From contig NZ_CP032514.1 of assembly GCF_003606385.1 (NCBI RefSeq), positions 1,860,001 to 1,924,000 of the forward strand: a stretch of 64,000 nucleotides of DNA. The letters are read 5' to 3'. Shown in pieces: positions 1-9,480 of this stretch. A program made the position numbers and the translations under genes. The notes beneath the pieces were generated by a model. That model was not told where the DNA came from and did not search any database. It saw only the letters and a program-made list of their open reading frames with translations. Within the stretch, counting starts at the first letter, position 1. Every line of letters begins with the position of its first letter. Source of the DNA: Actinomyces lilanjuaniae (GTDB taxonomy: Bacteria; Actinomycetota; Actinomycetes; Actinomycetales; Actinomycetaceae).

Positions 1-622
1 CGTTAAGCAGCAGGTTGTCGAGGAGCAGGGCCAGGCCGGGGGGCAGCAGGTGGAGCGTCGGCTGCGACCACAGGCCGCTGGCCACCGCGCCCCTCACCGT
101 GAGCACCGCACCCAGAAGGAGGAGGCCTGCCACCAGGGCGGCCAGCACGGTCCTCGCCCGGCGACGCGGCCAGGCCCAGGCTGCGGTACTGAACAGCACC
201 AGGGCGAGGACCGCCTTGTTGCCCAACAGGTTGAGCACGTCGGGCTCAGTCAGGTTGACGACCAGGAACAGGAGGAACACGCAGGCGGCCACACTCAGGG
301 GAAACCGCCGCCGCCACACGCACAGCAGGGCCAGCCCGCCCGCGAAGCCGTAGGCCGCCACAACCGTGCCGCCGCGCTCAAGCACACCGAGGCTGCGCAC
401 GGCCTCGGTCTCCACCCCGCACAGCAGGAGGGCGAGGAGGGCGACCGCAAGGTCGCGCCGCCACCAGTCGTGGGGCAGTGCCCTCGGGCGGTCCCTGCGG
501 GTCGGGACGGCGTCGGTGACCGGACTGGCGGGGCCACCCAGGCCCGCACGCCCTGCCCGGTCCGCACCGCGAGTGTGACCGTCATGGGCACCCCGGCTGC
601 CCGGGCCATCCGCCCGGGTCAC
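1..622 (-). CDS. Integral membrane protein, N-terminal part (runs off left edge)
   Basis: The reading frame stays open to the left edge, so about 207 N-terminal residues are visible. The first ~65 residues are Arg/Gly/Pro rich (ending in a DWWRRD motif). After these come at least four hydrophobic segments separated by basic turns such as WRRRFP and WPRRAR. This pattern, a basic linker followed by short helices with WRRRFP between them, resembles the membrane sensor part found at the N terminus of some actinobacterial sensor histidine kinases, but no kinase domain is visible, so that is inference only. The GTG start overlaps the stop of the upstream oxidoreductase in a GTGA tetranucleotide, so the two genes are co-translated. 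A plain membrane protein of unknown function is equally possible. Confidence 0.55.
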   Translation of the reverse strand, partial: MTRADGPGSRGAHDGHTRGADRAGRAGLGGPASPVTDAVPTRRDRPRALPHDWWRRDLAVALLALLLCGVETEAVRSLGVLERGGTVVAAYGFAGGLALLCVWRRRFPLSVAACVFLLFLVVNLTEPDVLNLLGNKAVLALVLFSTAAWAWPRRRARTVLAALVAGLLLLGAVLTVRGAVASGLWSQPTLHLLPPGLALLLDNLLLN

Positions 623-2038
623 CGCCTCTCCCCCAGGTCCTTGAGGGCAGCCCGCGCGGCCAGGTATCCGCACATGCCGTGCGCACCAGCACCCGGCGGG
701 GTGGCGGCCGAGCACAGGTAGGCCCCGGGGACGCCGGTGGCGTACGGGTTGGCGGCGAGTCGCGGCCGCGCCACCAACTGGCGCGCCGTGCTGGCACCCG
801 CGATGATGTCCCCGCCGACGTAGTTGGCGTTGGCCGCCTGGAGATCGAGGGCCGAGCGGGAGGTGGAGGCCAGGACACGCTCGCGGAAACCCGGGGCGTA
901 GCGCTCGATCTCGTCAGTGACCAGCCGTGTGACGTCACCGGGCCAGCCCGCCGGGACGTGGGCGTAGGCGTAGAGGGGGTACACGCCCCCACGGGCCCGG
1001 CCCGGGTCAGCCAGGTACTGCTGGCCCACCAGGATGAAGGGGTGCCGCGGCATCCGCCCGCGCCAGACCTCCTGCTCGGCGGCAGCGACCTGGGCCAGGG
1101 TCCCCCCAAGGTGGACCGTACCCGCCTGCCGGGAGGGCAGGTGTCGCCAGGGCACCCCCTCGGCCACGGCCATGTCCACCTTGGCCACCCCCGGCCCGTG
1201 CCGGTAGGCCCGGTAGGCCCGCGCCACGTGTCCCGGCAGGGCATCGGCAAGGATCTGGGCAGCCGCAGCGGGCGAGGTGTCCAGCATGAGCAGGCTGCCC
1301 GGCTCCACCTCCCTGCGTGACCTGATACGCCGTCCGGTCTCGATCTCGACCCCGCGCGCCGCGCCCGGCGCAGCACCGCGTCCCTGATCGCGCCAGAGCC
1401 GCCCTGGGCCACCGGCCACCCGCAGCCGTGGGCCGCCGCCAGCAGCGCCAGAGCGATGGCCGAGGAGAAGGGCGCCCCAAGGGGCGCAGCGCGTGCGCAG
1501 CGGCACCAGCGAACAGGGCACGGGCCGCCTCGCCCCTCCACGCCCGCGCCAGCATCGCCGCGGGCGTAGCAGCAGGGGCGCCGTACCGGGCCAGGACCAA
1601 CGGGTGAGTCGGCATGTGGGCCACGGGCTGGAGGATCTCCGCCGACAGCGCGTCAAAGTGCTCGGCCAGCGGGCCGAGCAGCCCGGCCCAGACCGCCCCG
1701 TCCCCGCCCAGGCCCGCCGCCGTGTCCGCGACGCTGCGGTGAAGGACGGCCCCGCGCCCGTCAGGCAGTGGGTGGGCCAGCTCGTAAGGGGCCCAGCGCC
1801 ACCGCAGTCCCTCCCCCTCCAGGCCAAAGCGGCTCATAAACGGTGAGACCGGGCCAAAGGGGTGGAACGCCGAGCACGTGTCATGCACCAGCCCCGGCAG
1901 CGTCAGCTCCTCCGAGTCGACACCGCCACCAATCCTGTCACCCGCCTCGACCACGCGCACAGCCAGGCCAGCCTCGGCCAGCGTCACGGCGGCAGCCAGC
2001 CCGTTGGGACCACTGCCCACGACAACTGCCTGCCTCAT
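619..2038 (-). CDS. FAD-dependent phytoene dehydrogenase-like oxidoreductase (two frameshifts)
   Basis: The N terminus carries the dinucleotide-binding signature VVVGSGPNGLAAA, then VVEAGDRIGGGV. The middle (PLGAPFSSAIALALLAAAHG, then a GGSGAIRDA motif) and the C-terminal closure (PGAYLCSAATPPGAGAHGMCG) match the NAD(P)/FAD amine-oxidase/phytoene-desaturase superfamily; the substrate is unknown. The three parts lie in three frames. One missing G near 1475 and one near 1351 rejoin them, giving about 473 residues, normal for the family. The start at 2038 is preferred over an ATG six codons upstream because GAGGAG lies five bases before it. It is followed with a GTGA overlap by the membrane gene. 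No carotenoid genes are nearby. Confidence 0.75.
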
Positions 2039-2090
2039 AGGCTCCTCGCTACGCACCAGCTCAGCAGCCCGCAGGCTACATGTCCACGCG

Positions 2091-2120
2091 ACGCTACCCG
2101 TGACCTAGAAACCATGTCAA
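2091..2120 (-). promoter_or_regulatory. Candidate promoter of the FAD oxidoreductase
   Basis: On the minus strand a perfect TTGACA (2120-2115) is followed after 18 bases by TAGCGT (2096-2091), which fits the actinobacterial TANNNT -10. Transcription would begin near 2084, about 45 bases before the start codon. Assigned by pattern only. Confidence 0.4.
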
Positions 2121-2200
2121 CACTCTTGTCACGAGGCCACACGCACCCTCCGGTGGCGCTGCGCTTGTGCGCACGGCACCGCCCGTCATAAGGTTCGGCC

Positions 2201-2266
2201 ATGACCGCGCCCTGCACCAGCCAGTGGTGGTGGCTCCCCAGGAGGCGAGCCACCCGCAGCCGCTGA
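2201..2266 (+). CDS. trpL: trp operon leader peptide with three consecutive Trp codons
   Basis: A 21-codon ORF, MTAPCTSQWWWLPRRRATRSR, lies 100 bases upstream of trpE. Three consecutive TGG codons (2225-2233) are the hallmark of tryptophan attenuation leaders, and WWW leader peptides are known ahead of trp genes in Streptomyces and Corynebacterium. AAGG lies seven bases before the ATG. Alternatively, TTGTGC (2165-2170) and TAAGGT (2189-2194), 18 bases apart, would place the transcription start almost on the ATG, giving a leaderless message. The stop codon (2264-2266) lies inside a strand that can pair with 2320-2329, as expected if the position of the ribosome decides the downstream fold. Too short for ordinary gene callers. 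Confidence 0.8.
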   Translation: MTAPCTSQWWWLPRRRATRSR

Positions 2267-2347
2267 CGCCCTACAGTCGGCACCGCACCGCAAGAGCTCG
2301 CCACCAGGCGAGGTCCTGCGCGTCAGCGGGCGGGTCCTGCTGGTGGC
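2229..2347 (+). promoter_or_regulatory. trp attenuator: alternative RNA hairpins
   Basis: Complementary strands seen in the sequence: GGTGGCTC (2229-2236, overlapping the Trp codons) with GAGCCACC (2247-2254); CCGCTGACGC (2260-2269, containing the leader stop codon) with GCGTCAGCGG (2320-2329); CTCGCC/GGCGAG (2297-2312); and GCCACCAG (2300-2307) with CTGGTGGC (2340-2347), just before the trpE ribosome-binding site AGGAAGG (2354-2360). The 2260:2320 and 2300:2340 pairings exclude each other. A ribosome stalled on WWW would leave 2260-2269 free to form the first; one that finishes the peptide would cover it and let the second form. There is no U-tract, so the control could act on transcription or on ribosome access. 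The mechanism is inferred. Confidence 0.65.
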
Positions 2348-2365
2348 ACGAACAGGAAGGCCCTC

Positions 2366-4275
2366 ATGACGCTTCCCCCACCCACCGTGCTAACACGGGC
2401 CACCAGCTACCACCGCGACGCAGGCCTGCTGCTGGAGCACCTGGCTGCGGCGGGCCTGGTCCCCATCACTGCGGGCACCGACAGCACACCGCGCCCCTGC
2501 GACACCGTGCTGCTGGAGACGGCCGACGTCACCACCAAGGCCTCCCGCACCACCGTCATGGTCCTGGAGGCCTCCGCCCGGCTGACCTGCACCGGCCCTA
2601 CCGTCACTGTCGAGGCCCTCCCCCGCGCCGGAGCCGACGGCCGTGCCGCTGTGGAGCGGGTGCGCACCGCCCTGGGCCGCTACGTCCTCAGCGAGCCCGC
2701 ACCAGGCCCGCACCGCAGCCCGCTCCAGATCCTGACCCACAGCGCGCGCAGCAGCCCACGCAGGCTAGCCCTCGGCCCGGAGGCGCCCTGGCCAGCATCC
2801 GGGCCGCCGAGCAGGTCACCCTGACCTTCCCGGACCCGCCCGAGGACGGCAGCCTGGAGGAGCGCGAACGGCTCACCGCCACCTCCACCGTCGAGCCCCT
2901 GCGGGTCCTGGCCGCCACCAAGGTGGACCACCCCCACCTGCCCCTGGAGGCGGGCGTGCTCGCCTTCGACTACCTGGCCACCGTCGAGACCCTGCCCGAG
3001 GTGGCCACGGGCGCCAACACCTGCCCCGACTACCTCTTCTACGACGCCCGTATCATCCTGGTTATCGACCACCCCACACGCACGGCCACCCTGGTGGGGG
3101 CCTCCGTGGACGCCTGTGACCTGGAGCAGCGCCTAGACGAGCTGGCCGCTGCCATCGACACCGCTACCGACGCCGCTACCGACACCGCCACCGGCCAGGC
3201 TGCTGCCCGGCCCCGGGGGCTCCCCGGACACGCCGCTGACTCCAGGGACTCTCAGGACGCGAACGACTCCGAGGACCCGGCCCCGCAGCCGCAGGGGCCT
3301 CCGGCAGCCCCTCCGCGGGACCCGGCCCCCCGGGCAGCGGTACCAGCCACTACCCTGACCGCCCGTCCCACTGTCTCCGACAACGACTTCGAGGCCCTGG
3401 TGGACCAGATGCAGGGCCACATCGCCGCCGGGGACGTCTACCAGGTGGTGCCCTCACGCGGCTTCACCATGCCGTGCCCAAGCGCCCTGGCCGCCTACCA
3501 CCGGCTGCGCGACTCCAACCCGAGCCCCTACATGTTCTACCTGGGCACCCCTGACTTCGAGCTGCTGGGAGCCTCCCCGGAGTCCGCCCTGCTGCACTCG
3601 GCCAGGACCGGGCGGGTCGCCATCCGCCCCATCGCCGGCACCCGCCCGCGCGGCCTGGCCCCAGACGGCAGCATCGACCACGAGCGCGACACGCGCCTGG
3701 AGCTGGAGCTGCGCACCGACGCCAAGGAGGTCGCCGAGCACGTCATGCTGGTGGACCTGGCCCGTAACGACGTCGCCAGGGTGAGCGTGGCCGGGACCCG
3801 CCAGGTTGACGACCTCATGCGCGTGGACCGCTACTCCCGCGTCATGCACCTGGTCTCGGAGGTGAGCGGGCAGCTCGACGCTGACCTGGACGCCCTGGAC
3901 GCCCTGCGCGCCTCCATGACCATGGGCACTCTCACCGGCGCCCCCAAGCTGCGCGCCGCCGAGCTCATCCGCACCGCCGAGGGGGTGCGACGCGGCAGCT
4001 ACGGCGGCTCGGTCGGCTACCTGCGCGGCGACGGGGAGCTCGACACCTGCATCGTCATCCGCTCCGCCTTCGTGCGTGAGGGGACGGCTCTGGTGCAGGC
4101 CGGGGCGGGAGTGGTGGCCGACTCCGTGCCGGCCGCCGAGGCCGCTGAGACCCTCCACAAGGCCCGGGCGGTCCTGGAGGCCGTTGCCGCCGCCCAGGGT
4201 GCCCGGCTCGTCATCGGCTCCAGCAGCCCTGAGGCCACGGCACGGGAAGACACGGACCGGGAAGAGAGGCCCTGA
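2366..4275 (+). CDS. trpE: Anthranilate synthase component I (one frameshift)
   Basis: Converts chorismate plus ammonia (from TrpG) to anthranilate, the first committed step of tryptophan synthesis, in the cytoplasm. The N-terminal domain (to about residue 135) has the LLETAD stretch, close to the LLES tryptophan feedback motif of TrpE. It then passes to another frame near 2775, where one base appears to be missing; the repaired length is about 636 residues. That exceeds the usual ~500-520 because of a 70-residue Ala/Asp/Pro-rich linker (roughly 265-335) between the two domains. The chorismate-binding domain shows IRPIAGTRPRG, VMLVDLARNDVARV and MGTLTGAPKLRA. The start is set by AGGAAGG six bases upstream. 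Expression is likely controlled by the attenuator just before it. Confidence 0.9.
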
Positions 4276-4276
4276 G

Positions 4277-4942
4277 ATGCGCGTCGTCCTGCTCGACAAC
4301 CGCGACTCCTTCGTCTACAACCTCGTCGACCAGTTCGCCTCCCTGGGGGCCGACATCGAGGTCTACCGCAGCACGAGCCCCGCCTCCACCGTCCTGGACG
4401 CGCTCCAACCGCGGCCGGGCAGAAGCAGCAGTGGCAGCAGCAGTGGCAGCAGCACTGAGCGCCCGGTGCTGTGCCTGTCACCCGGACCCGGCCACCCGCG
4501 CACCTCGGGCTGCCTCATGGAGCTGGTCGGCGCCGCCCTGGAGCGCGCCGTCCCCGTGCTGGGCATCTGCCTGGGCTTCCAGGCGATCGTCGAGGCCTGC
4601 GGGGGCCAGGTGGACCGGGTCGGGGCCGTGCACGGCCGCTCGGTGCGCGTGGACGTGACCGGGCCGGGGCGCTGTGACCCCGCCTTCCAGGTCCTGGCGG
4701 GCGGACCGCTTGACGTCGCCCGCTACCACTCCCTGGGCACCCGTGCGCTGCCCGCCGTCCTGGTGCCGCTGGCCGTCACAGCGGAGGCGGACCCGGTCGG
4801 CCCCGGCGTCGTCATGGCTGCGCGCCACCGCCAGCGTCCCGCTATCGGTCTCCAGTTCCACCCGGAGTCCGTCCTCACCCCGCAGGGGCCCGCGCTCCTG
4901 CGGTCACTGATCACGAGCCTGTCCGGCACGCAAGCCACCTGA
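4277..4942 (+). CDS. trpG: Anthranilate synthase component II, glutamine amidotransferase
   Basis: Supplies ammonia from glutamine to TrpE. A class I glutamine amidotransferase of 221 residues: N-terminal LLDNRDSFVYNL, a PGPGHP segment, the nucleophile Cys in GICLGFQ (about residue 97) and the His-Glu pair in QFHPES near the C terminus. Between the second strand and the PGPG loop there is a short Gly/Ser repeat (GRSSSGSSSGSS) that is not usual for the family and is encoded by a local AGCAGTGGC repeat. The ATG follows the trpE stop after a single base, so translation is probably coupled. The missing p-aminobenzoate genes nearby and the trp context favour TrpG over PabA. Confidence 0.92.
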   Translation: MRVVLLDNRDSFVYNLVDQFASLGADIEVYRSTSPASTVLDALQPRPGRSSSGSSSGSSTERPVLCLSPGPGHPRTSGCLMELVGAALERAVPVLGICLGFQAIVEACGGQVDRVGAVHGRSVRVDVTGPGRCDPAFQVLAGGPLDVARYHSLGTRALPAVLVPLAVTAEADPVGPGVVMAARHRQRPAIGLQFHPESVLTPQGPALLRSLITSLSGTQAT

Positions 4943-5023
4943 GCCATCCCGCAGCCCCGGCTCCCACATGACAGCGCTACTCCGCCCACACACCAGTCAA
5001 TGACCAGAAATCACGAGGAACCC

Positions 5024-6277
5024 ATGACCCCTGCACCAGCTGACACCCCCGCAGACACCAGCACAGGGGGCACCACGGAGAAGACAGCAGACAAGGCTGC
5101 AAGAAGCACGGCGGGGAGCAGCGCCGCGACCAGCCCGGCGGTCGCCCCGGCGAGCGCTCCCGCTGCCTCCACGGTCGCCGGTGCCGAGGACGCCCATCGC
5201 TTGCTACGTGAGGTGATTCAGGGCAGGCGCCTGACCCAGGAGGAGACCGGCGTCGTCTTCGCCGCGCTGGGCGCTGGGGACCTGTCCGAGGCCGAGACCG
5301 CCGCCCTGCTGGCCGCCCTGCACGCCCGGGGCGAGACCGCCGACGAGGTCGCCGGGGCCGCCAGCGCCTTCCGCCAGGCCGCCCGGCCCTTCCCCCAGGT
5401 CACCTTCCCGCTCGTCGATGTCGTGGGCACCGGGGGTGACGGGGCAGGGACCCTCAACATCTCCACCGCAGCGGGGATCGTGGCTGCCTCTATGGGGGTC
5501 TCGGTAGCCAAGCACGGCAACCGGGCCGTGTCCTCGCGCACCGGCGCGGCCGACGTCGTGGCCGCCCTGGGCCTGCCCGTGGACCTCTCCCCCCAGGAGG
5601 CGGTGGGGGTCCTGGCCCGTGACCACTTCACCTTCCTGTTCGCCCAGGCCTACCACCCGGCCATGCGCCATGTCGCGCCTGTCCGCCAGGCCCTGGCCAC
5701 ACCGACGATCTTCAACGTGCTGGGCCCCCTGCTCAACCCTGCCCACCTGACCTACCAGCTCATGGGGGTGGCTGACCCGGGCATCCTCGACATGATCGCC
5801 GAGACCATGGTCCGTCTGGGTCGCAAGCGCGCGCTGGTGGTCCACGGCGCGGGCACCGACGAGATCGCCGTCCACGGCCCCACCCTGGTGCGTGAGGCCA
5901 CCCCGCGCGGCGTCACGTCCTACACGGTCACCCCGGAGGACCTGGGAGTGCCCACCTACGCCCTCCACGACGTGCTGGGCGGCGACCCGCAGCACAACGC
6001 CGACCTGCTGCGCGAGGTCTTCGTCGGCAACGGCCAGGAGGCGCACCGCGACGCGATCGCCGTCAACGCCGGGGCGCTGCTCTACCTGGCAGGTCCGGCC
6101 GACAACCTGGCCGACGGCACCCGCATGGCCCTGGACCAGCTGGCCAGCGGCCGGGTGGCCAGCCACCTGGAGTCCATGACCAGGGCCTCGGAGACGGCCT
6201 GGGCCACGGCCGCCGGGAACTCAGCTGCACCCCCGGCAGGTGCCGCTGACCAGGGCGGGGAGGGTGAGACCCGATGA
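5024..6277 (+). CDS. trpD: Anthranilate phosphoribosyltransferase
   Basis: Joins anthranilate to PRPP. The catalytic core begins at about residue 60 after an Ala/Thr-rich, probably disordered N-terminal tail. It carries the PRPP loop GTGGDG (about 135), NISTAAG, the KHGNRAVSS stretch and [15 protein letters not shown]. Total 417 residues, longer than the usual ~340 because of the tail. I prefer the ATG at 5024 (GAGGA five bases upstream) over the in-frame ATG at 5000. Separated by 81 bases from trpG, and overlaps trpC in an ATGA tetranucleotide. Confidence 0.92.
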   Translation: MTPAPADTPADTSTGGTTEKTADKAARSTAGSSAATSPAVAPASAPAASTVAGAEDAHRLLREVIQGRRLTQEETGVVFAALGAGDLSEAETAALLAALHARGETADEVAGAASAFRQAARPFPQVTFPLVDVVGTGGDGAGTLNISTAAGIVAASMGVSVAKHGNRAVSSRTGAADVVAALGLPVDLSPQEAVGVLARDHFTFLFAQAYHPAMRHVAPVRQALATPTIFNVLGPLLNPAHLTYQLMGVADPGILDMIAETMVRLGRKRALVVHGAGTDEIAVHGPTLVREATPRGVTSYTVTPEDLGVPTYALHDVLGGDPQHNADLLREVFVGNGQEAHRDAIAVNAGALLYLAGPADNLADGTRMALDQLASGRVASHLESMTRASETAWATAAGNSAAPPAGAADQGGEGETR

Positions 6278-8591
6278 CCAGCCCCTCCCCCGGCCCCGCG
6301 ACACCGCGCCCTGAAGCAGCGCCCGCCGCAGCAGATCCCACCACGGCTAGGCCCGGCACGACCGGGCGCACCGGACCCGCCCGCCCGCAGCGGCGTCCCG
6401 TGGACCAGCGTCTCATGGCCACCGGCACCGTCCTGGACTCCATCGTCTCAGCCCGGCGCGCCCGGCTTCCCGAGCTGCGGGCGCAGTTCGGGCACCTGCG
6501 CGCCCAAGACCTGGAGCCCTCGGCACGGTCCCTGGCCCAGGCGCTGCGCACCCGCTCAGGTCCCAGCCCCAGCCCGCGCCCGGCCCTTGTCATGGAGTGC
6601 AAGGCAGCATCCCCCTCACGAGGCACCATCCGCTCCAGCTACGACCCTGCCGCCCTGGCCACCCAGTACGCCCCTTATGCCTCGGCCGTCTCGGTGCTCA
6701 CCGAGCCGGACCGGTTCAACGGCTCCTTCCAAGACCTGGCCGCCGTACGAGCGGTGGTGGACGTGCCGGTGCTGTGCAAGGACTTTGTCGTTGACGAGGT
6801 CCAGGTGCTGGCTGCCCGCCACCTGGGGGCCGACGCCGTCCTCCTCATGCTCTCCGTGGTGCCTGACGACGTCTACCGCGAGCTGGCCGGGCTGGCCCAC
6901 GAACTGGGCATGGAGGTACTCACAGAGGTCTCCACGCCCCAGGAGATGCACCGGGCCGCAGCCCTGGGTGCTCGTGTCATTGGTATCAACAACCGAGACC
7001 TGCACACACTGGCCACCGACCTGGCCCGTACCGAGGAGATGGCGCCGCTGGCACCAGCCGGCACCGTGCTGGTAGGCGAGTCAGGCGTGTCCACCCCTGG
7101 GGACGTGCGCCGCCTGGCCGGGCAGGTTGACGCCCTCCTGGTGGGCTCCTCCCTGTCAGGCGCCCCGGACCCCGCCGCTGCGGCCGCCACCCTGGCCGCT
7201 GCGGTGCCCGTGGGCCAGCGCCCCGGCACGGGCAGCGTAGACAGCCCAGGCAGTAGCTCAGGAGCGCCCCAGAAAGGTACCGGGGAGACCACGGGGAGCA
7301 ACCGGACCCACCCGAGGCTGGGGGCCTACTTCGGCCCCTACGGAGGCCAGTACGTGCCCGAGCTGCTGGTGCCCGCCCTGGACCAGCTCGAGGACGCCTT
7401 TATCGAGGCCCGCTCCGACCCCTCCTTCGCCGCCGAGCTGGGCGAGCTGATGAGCCGCTACCTGGGTCGGCCCACCCCCCTGACCCCCTGCGCAGCCTGC
7501 CGGTGAAGGGCCGCGCCCGTATCCTGCTCAAGCGCGAGGACCTCCTCCACGGAGGCGCCCACAAGGGCAACCAGGTGCTGGGCCAGGCGCTCCTGGCCCG
7601 CAGGATGGGCAAGACGCGCGTCATCGCGGAGACCGGCGCGGGTCAGCACGGGACCGCCACCGCCATGGTCTGCGCCCTGCTGGGCCTGGAGTGCACGATC
7701 TACATGGGGGCCACCGACGTAGTACGCCAGGCCCCCAACGTGGAACGCATGGAACTCATGGGGGCCACCGTCGTCCCCGTGAACTCCGGGGCAGGGACCC
7801 TCAAGGACGCTGTCAACGAGGCCCTGCGTGACTGGACTGCCTCCTTCCGTACCACCCACTACCTGCTGGGCACGGCCGCCGGCCCCCACCCCTTCCCCAC
7901 CATCGTGCGCGAGTACCACCGAGTCATCTCCACCGAGGCTCGTGCCCAGGTGCTGGCGATGACGGGGCGCCTGCCTGAGGAGGTCATCGCCTGCGTGGGC
8001 GGGGGCTCCAACGCCATCGGCATGTTCGCCGACTTCCTTGACGACGAGCAGGTGAGGCTGACCGGTGTGGAGCCCGCCGGGGAGGGCCTGGACACCGCAC
8101 GCCACGGAGCACCCATCAGCACGGGGCGGGTCGGTATCCTCCACGGCTCCCGCAGCTACCTCATGCGCACCGCTGACGGCCAGGTGGAGGAGTCCTTCTC
8201 CGTCTCCGCAGGCCTGGACTACCCCGGGGTGGGACCCCAGCACGCCTGGCTGGCCGACACTGGGCGGGCCCGCTACGTGGGCGTGGACGACGAGGAGGCC
8301 ATCGAGGCCTTCCGCCTGCTGTCCCGGCACGAGGGGATCATCCCTGCCGTGGAGTCGGCCCACGCCCTGGCCCATGCCCTGAAGGTGGCGCGCAGCACAC
8401 CGGAGGGGGCCGAGCCGCCGGTCCTGCTGGTGTGCCTGTCGGGGCGGGGGGACAAGGACCTGGACCAGGTGCGCACGCGCCTGGGCGGCTCGTTCTCCAC
8501 CGACGGGGCGGTGGCCAGGGCCGCCCGTATGGTGGAGGCGGGCAGGCGCAGCGAGTACGCACCCCTGGCCAGCCTGGCCAAGGAGTCCTGA
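6274..8591 (+). CDS. trpCB: Fused indole-3-glycerol-phosphate synthase / tryptophan synthase beta (one frameshift)
   Basis: A TrpC domain (about residues 48-305: [40 protein letters not shown]) runs without a stop through a Ser/Gly-rich linker into a TrpB domain. The TrpB part starts at [17 protein letters not shown] (about 347) and contains [15 protein letters not shown] with the PLP lysine, GGGSNAIG (about 576) and CLSGRGDKD. TrpC makes indoleglycerol phosphate from CdRP; TrpB condenses indole with serine. I see no start codon with a ribosome site for a separate TrpB, so the fusion appears real. Near 7490, in a C-rich run, one missing base breaks the frame; repaired length about 772 residues. 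There is no trpF, as in actinobacteria whose PriA does both HisA and TrpF reactions. Confidence 0.85.
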
Positions 8592-8592
8592 G

Positions 8593-9480
8593 ATGAGCCG
8601 CTACACCGACATGTTCCGAGCACTGAAAGCCCGCGAGGAGGGCGCCTTCGTGCCCTTCGTCATGGTGGGCGACCCTGACCTGGACGTCTGCGAGGCGGTG
8701 ATCGAGGCACTCGTAGCGGGCGGCGCCGACGCCCTGGAGCTGGGAGTGCCCTTCTCCGACCCGGTGGCAGACGGGCCGACCATCCAGCGCGCCCACGTCC
8801 GGGCACTGGAGTCTGGTGCCGGGTTCCACGACTGCCTAAAGGTAGTGGCACGCGTGCGCGCCCGCCACCATCAGGTCCCCATAGGCATGCTCGTCTACGG
8901 CAACGTCCCCTTCGCTCTGGGACTGGAGCGCTTCTACGCTGACTGTGCGGGGGCGGGCATCGACTCCGTGCTGCTGCCTGACGTTCCGGTGCGCGAGTCG
9001 CTCCCCTTCAGCGCCGCCGCCCGGGCTGCCGGAGTGGACCCGGTCTACATCGCCCCGCCCTCCGCCGCCGACCATACCCTGGATGCGGTGGCCGCCGCCT
9101 CGCGCGGTTACATCTACGCGGTCTCCCGGGTGGGAGTCACCGGTACGGAGCACGCCTCCTCCACCGTCGGGCTGGCCCAAGCGGTAGAACGGCTGCGCTC
9201 CGCCAGTGCGGCACCGGTCATGCTGGGCTTTGGCATCTCCCGTCCCGACCAGGTTACCGAGGCGCTGGCTGCCGGGGCCGACGGTGCTATCAGCGGCTCG
9301 GCGACAGTGAGAATCGTGGAGTCCCACGCCGCCAGCCTGCGGGAGGCACCCAGAGGCTCCACCGCCTACGAGGCGGAGCTGGAGGCGCTGAGCAGCGAGC
9401 TGGTCGAGTTCTGCTCAGCCATGAAGGCGGCCACCCACCGCAGTCGGCAGTCCGCCCTCCAGCAGCAGCGGCAGGGGTGA
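8593..9480 (+). CDS. trpA: Tryptophan synthase alpha chain
   Basis: Cleaves indole-3-glycerol phosphate to indole, which is channelled to TrpB. A 295-residue TIM barrel. ELGVPFSDPVADGP contains the catalytic Glu (about 49) and Asp (about 61); the phosphate-binding end shows GFGISRPDQV and GAISGSA. The C terminus has about 20 extra Gln/Ser/Arg-rich residues beyond the usual ~265-275. The ATG lies one base after the trpCB stop, and the TGA overlaps the next GTG start. Confidence 0.93.
   Translation: MSRYTDMFRALKAREEGAFVPFVMVGDPDLDVCEAVIEALVAGGADALELGVPFSDPVADGPTIQRAHVRALESGAGFHDCLKVVARVRARHHQVPIGMLVYGNVPFALGLERFYADCAGAGIDSVLLPDVPVRESLPFSAAARAAGVDPVYIAPPSAADHTLDAVAAASRGYIYAVSRVGVTGTEHASSTVGLAQAVERLRSASAAPVMLGFGISRPDQVTEALAAGADGAISGSATVRIVESHAASLREAPRGSTAYEAELEALSSELVEFCSAMKAATHRSRQSALQQQRQG

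Noticed and set aside
582..1541. Separate gene in the middle frame of the FAD oxidoreductase region
   Set aside because: Only residues around 1370-1480 of that frame look like protein, and they are the missing centre of the oxidoreductase.
2167..2365. Extension of the trpE frame upstream to 2167 (with a CWWH stretch near 2338)
   Set aside because: The true TrpE N terminus lies in another frame starting at 2366 with a good ribosome site; the extended frame only joins because of the frameshift near 2775. Its two Trp codons are not a leader peptide; the real one is at 2201.
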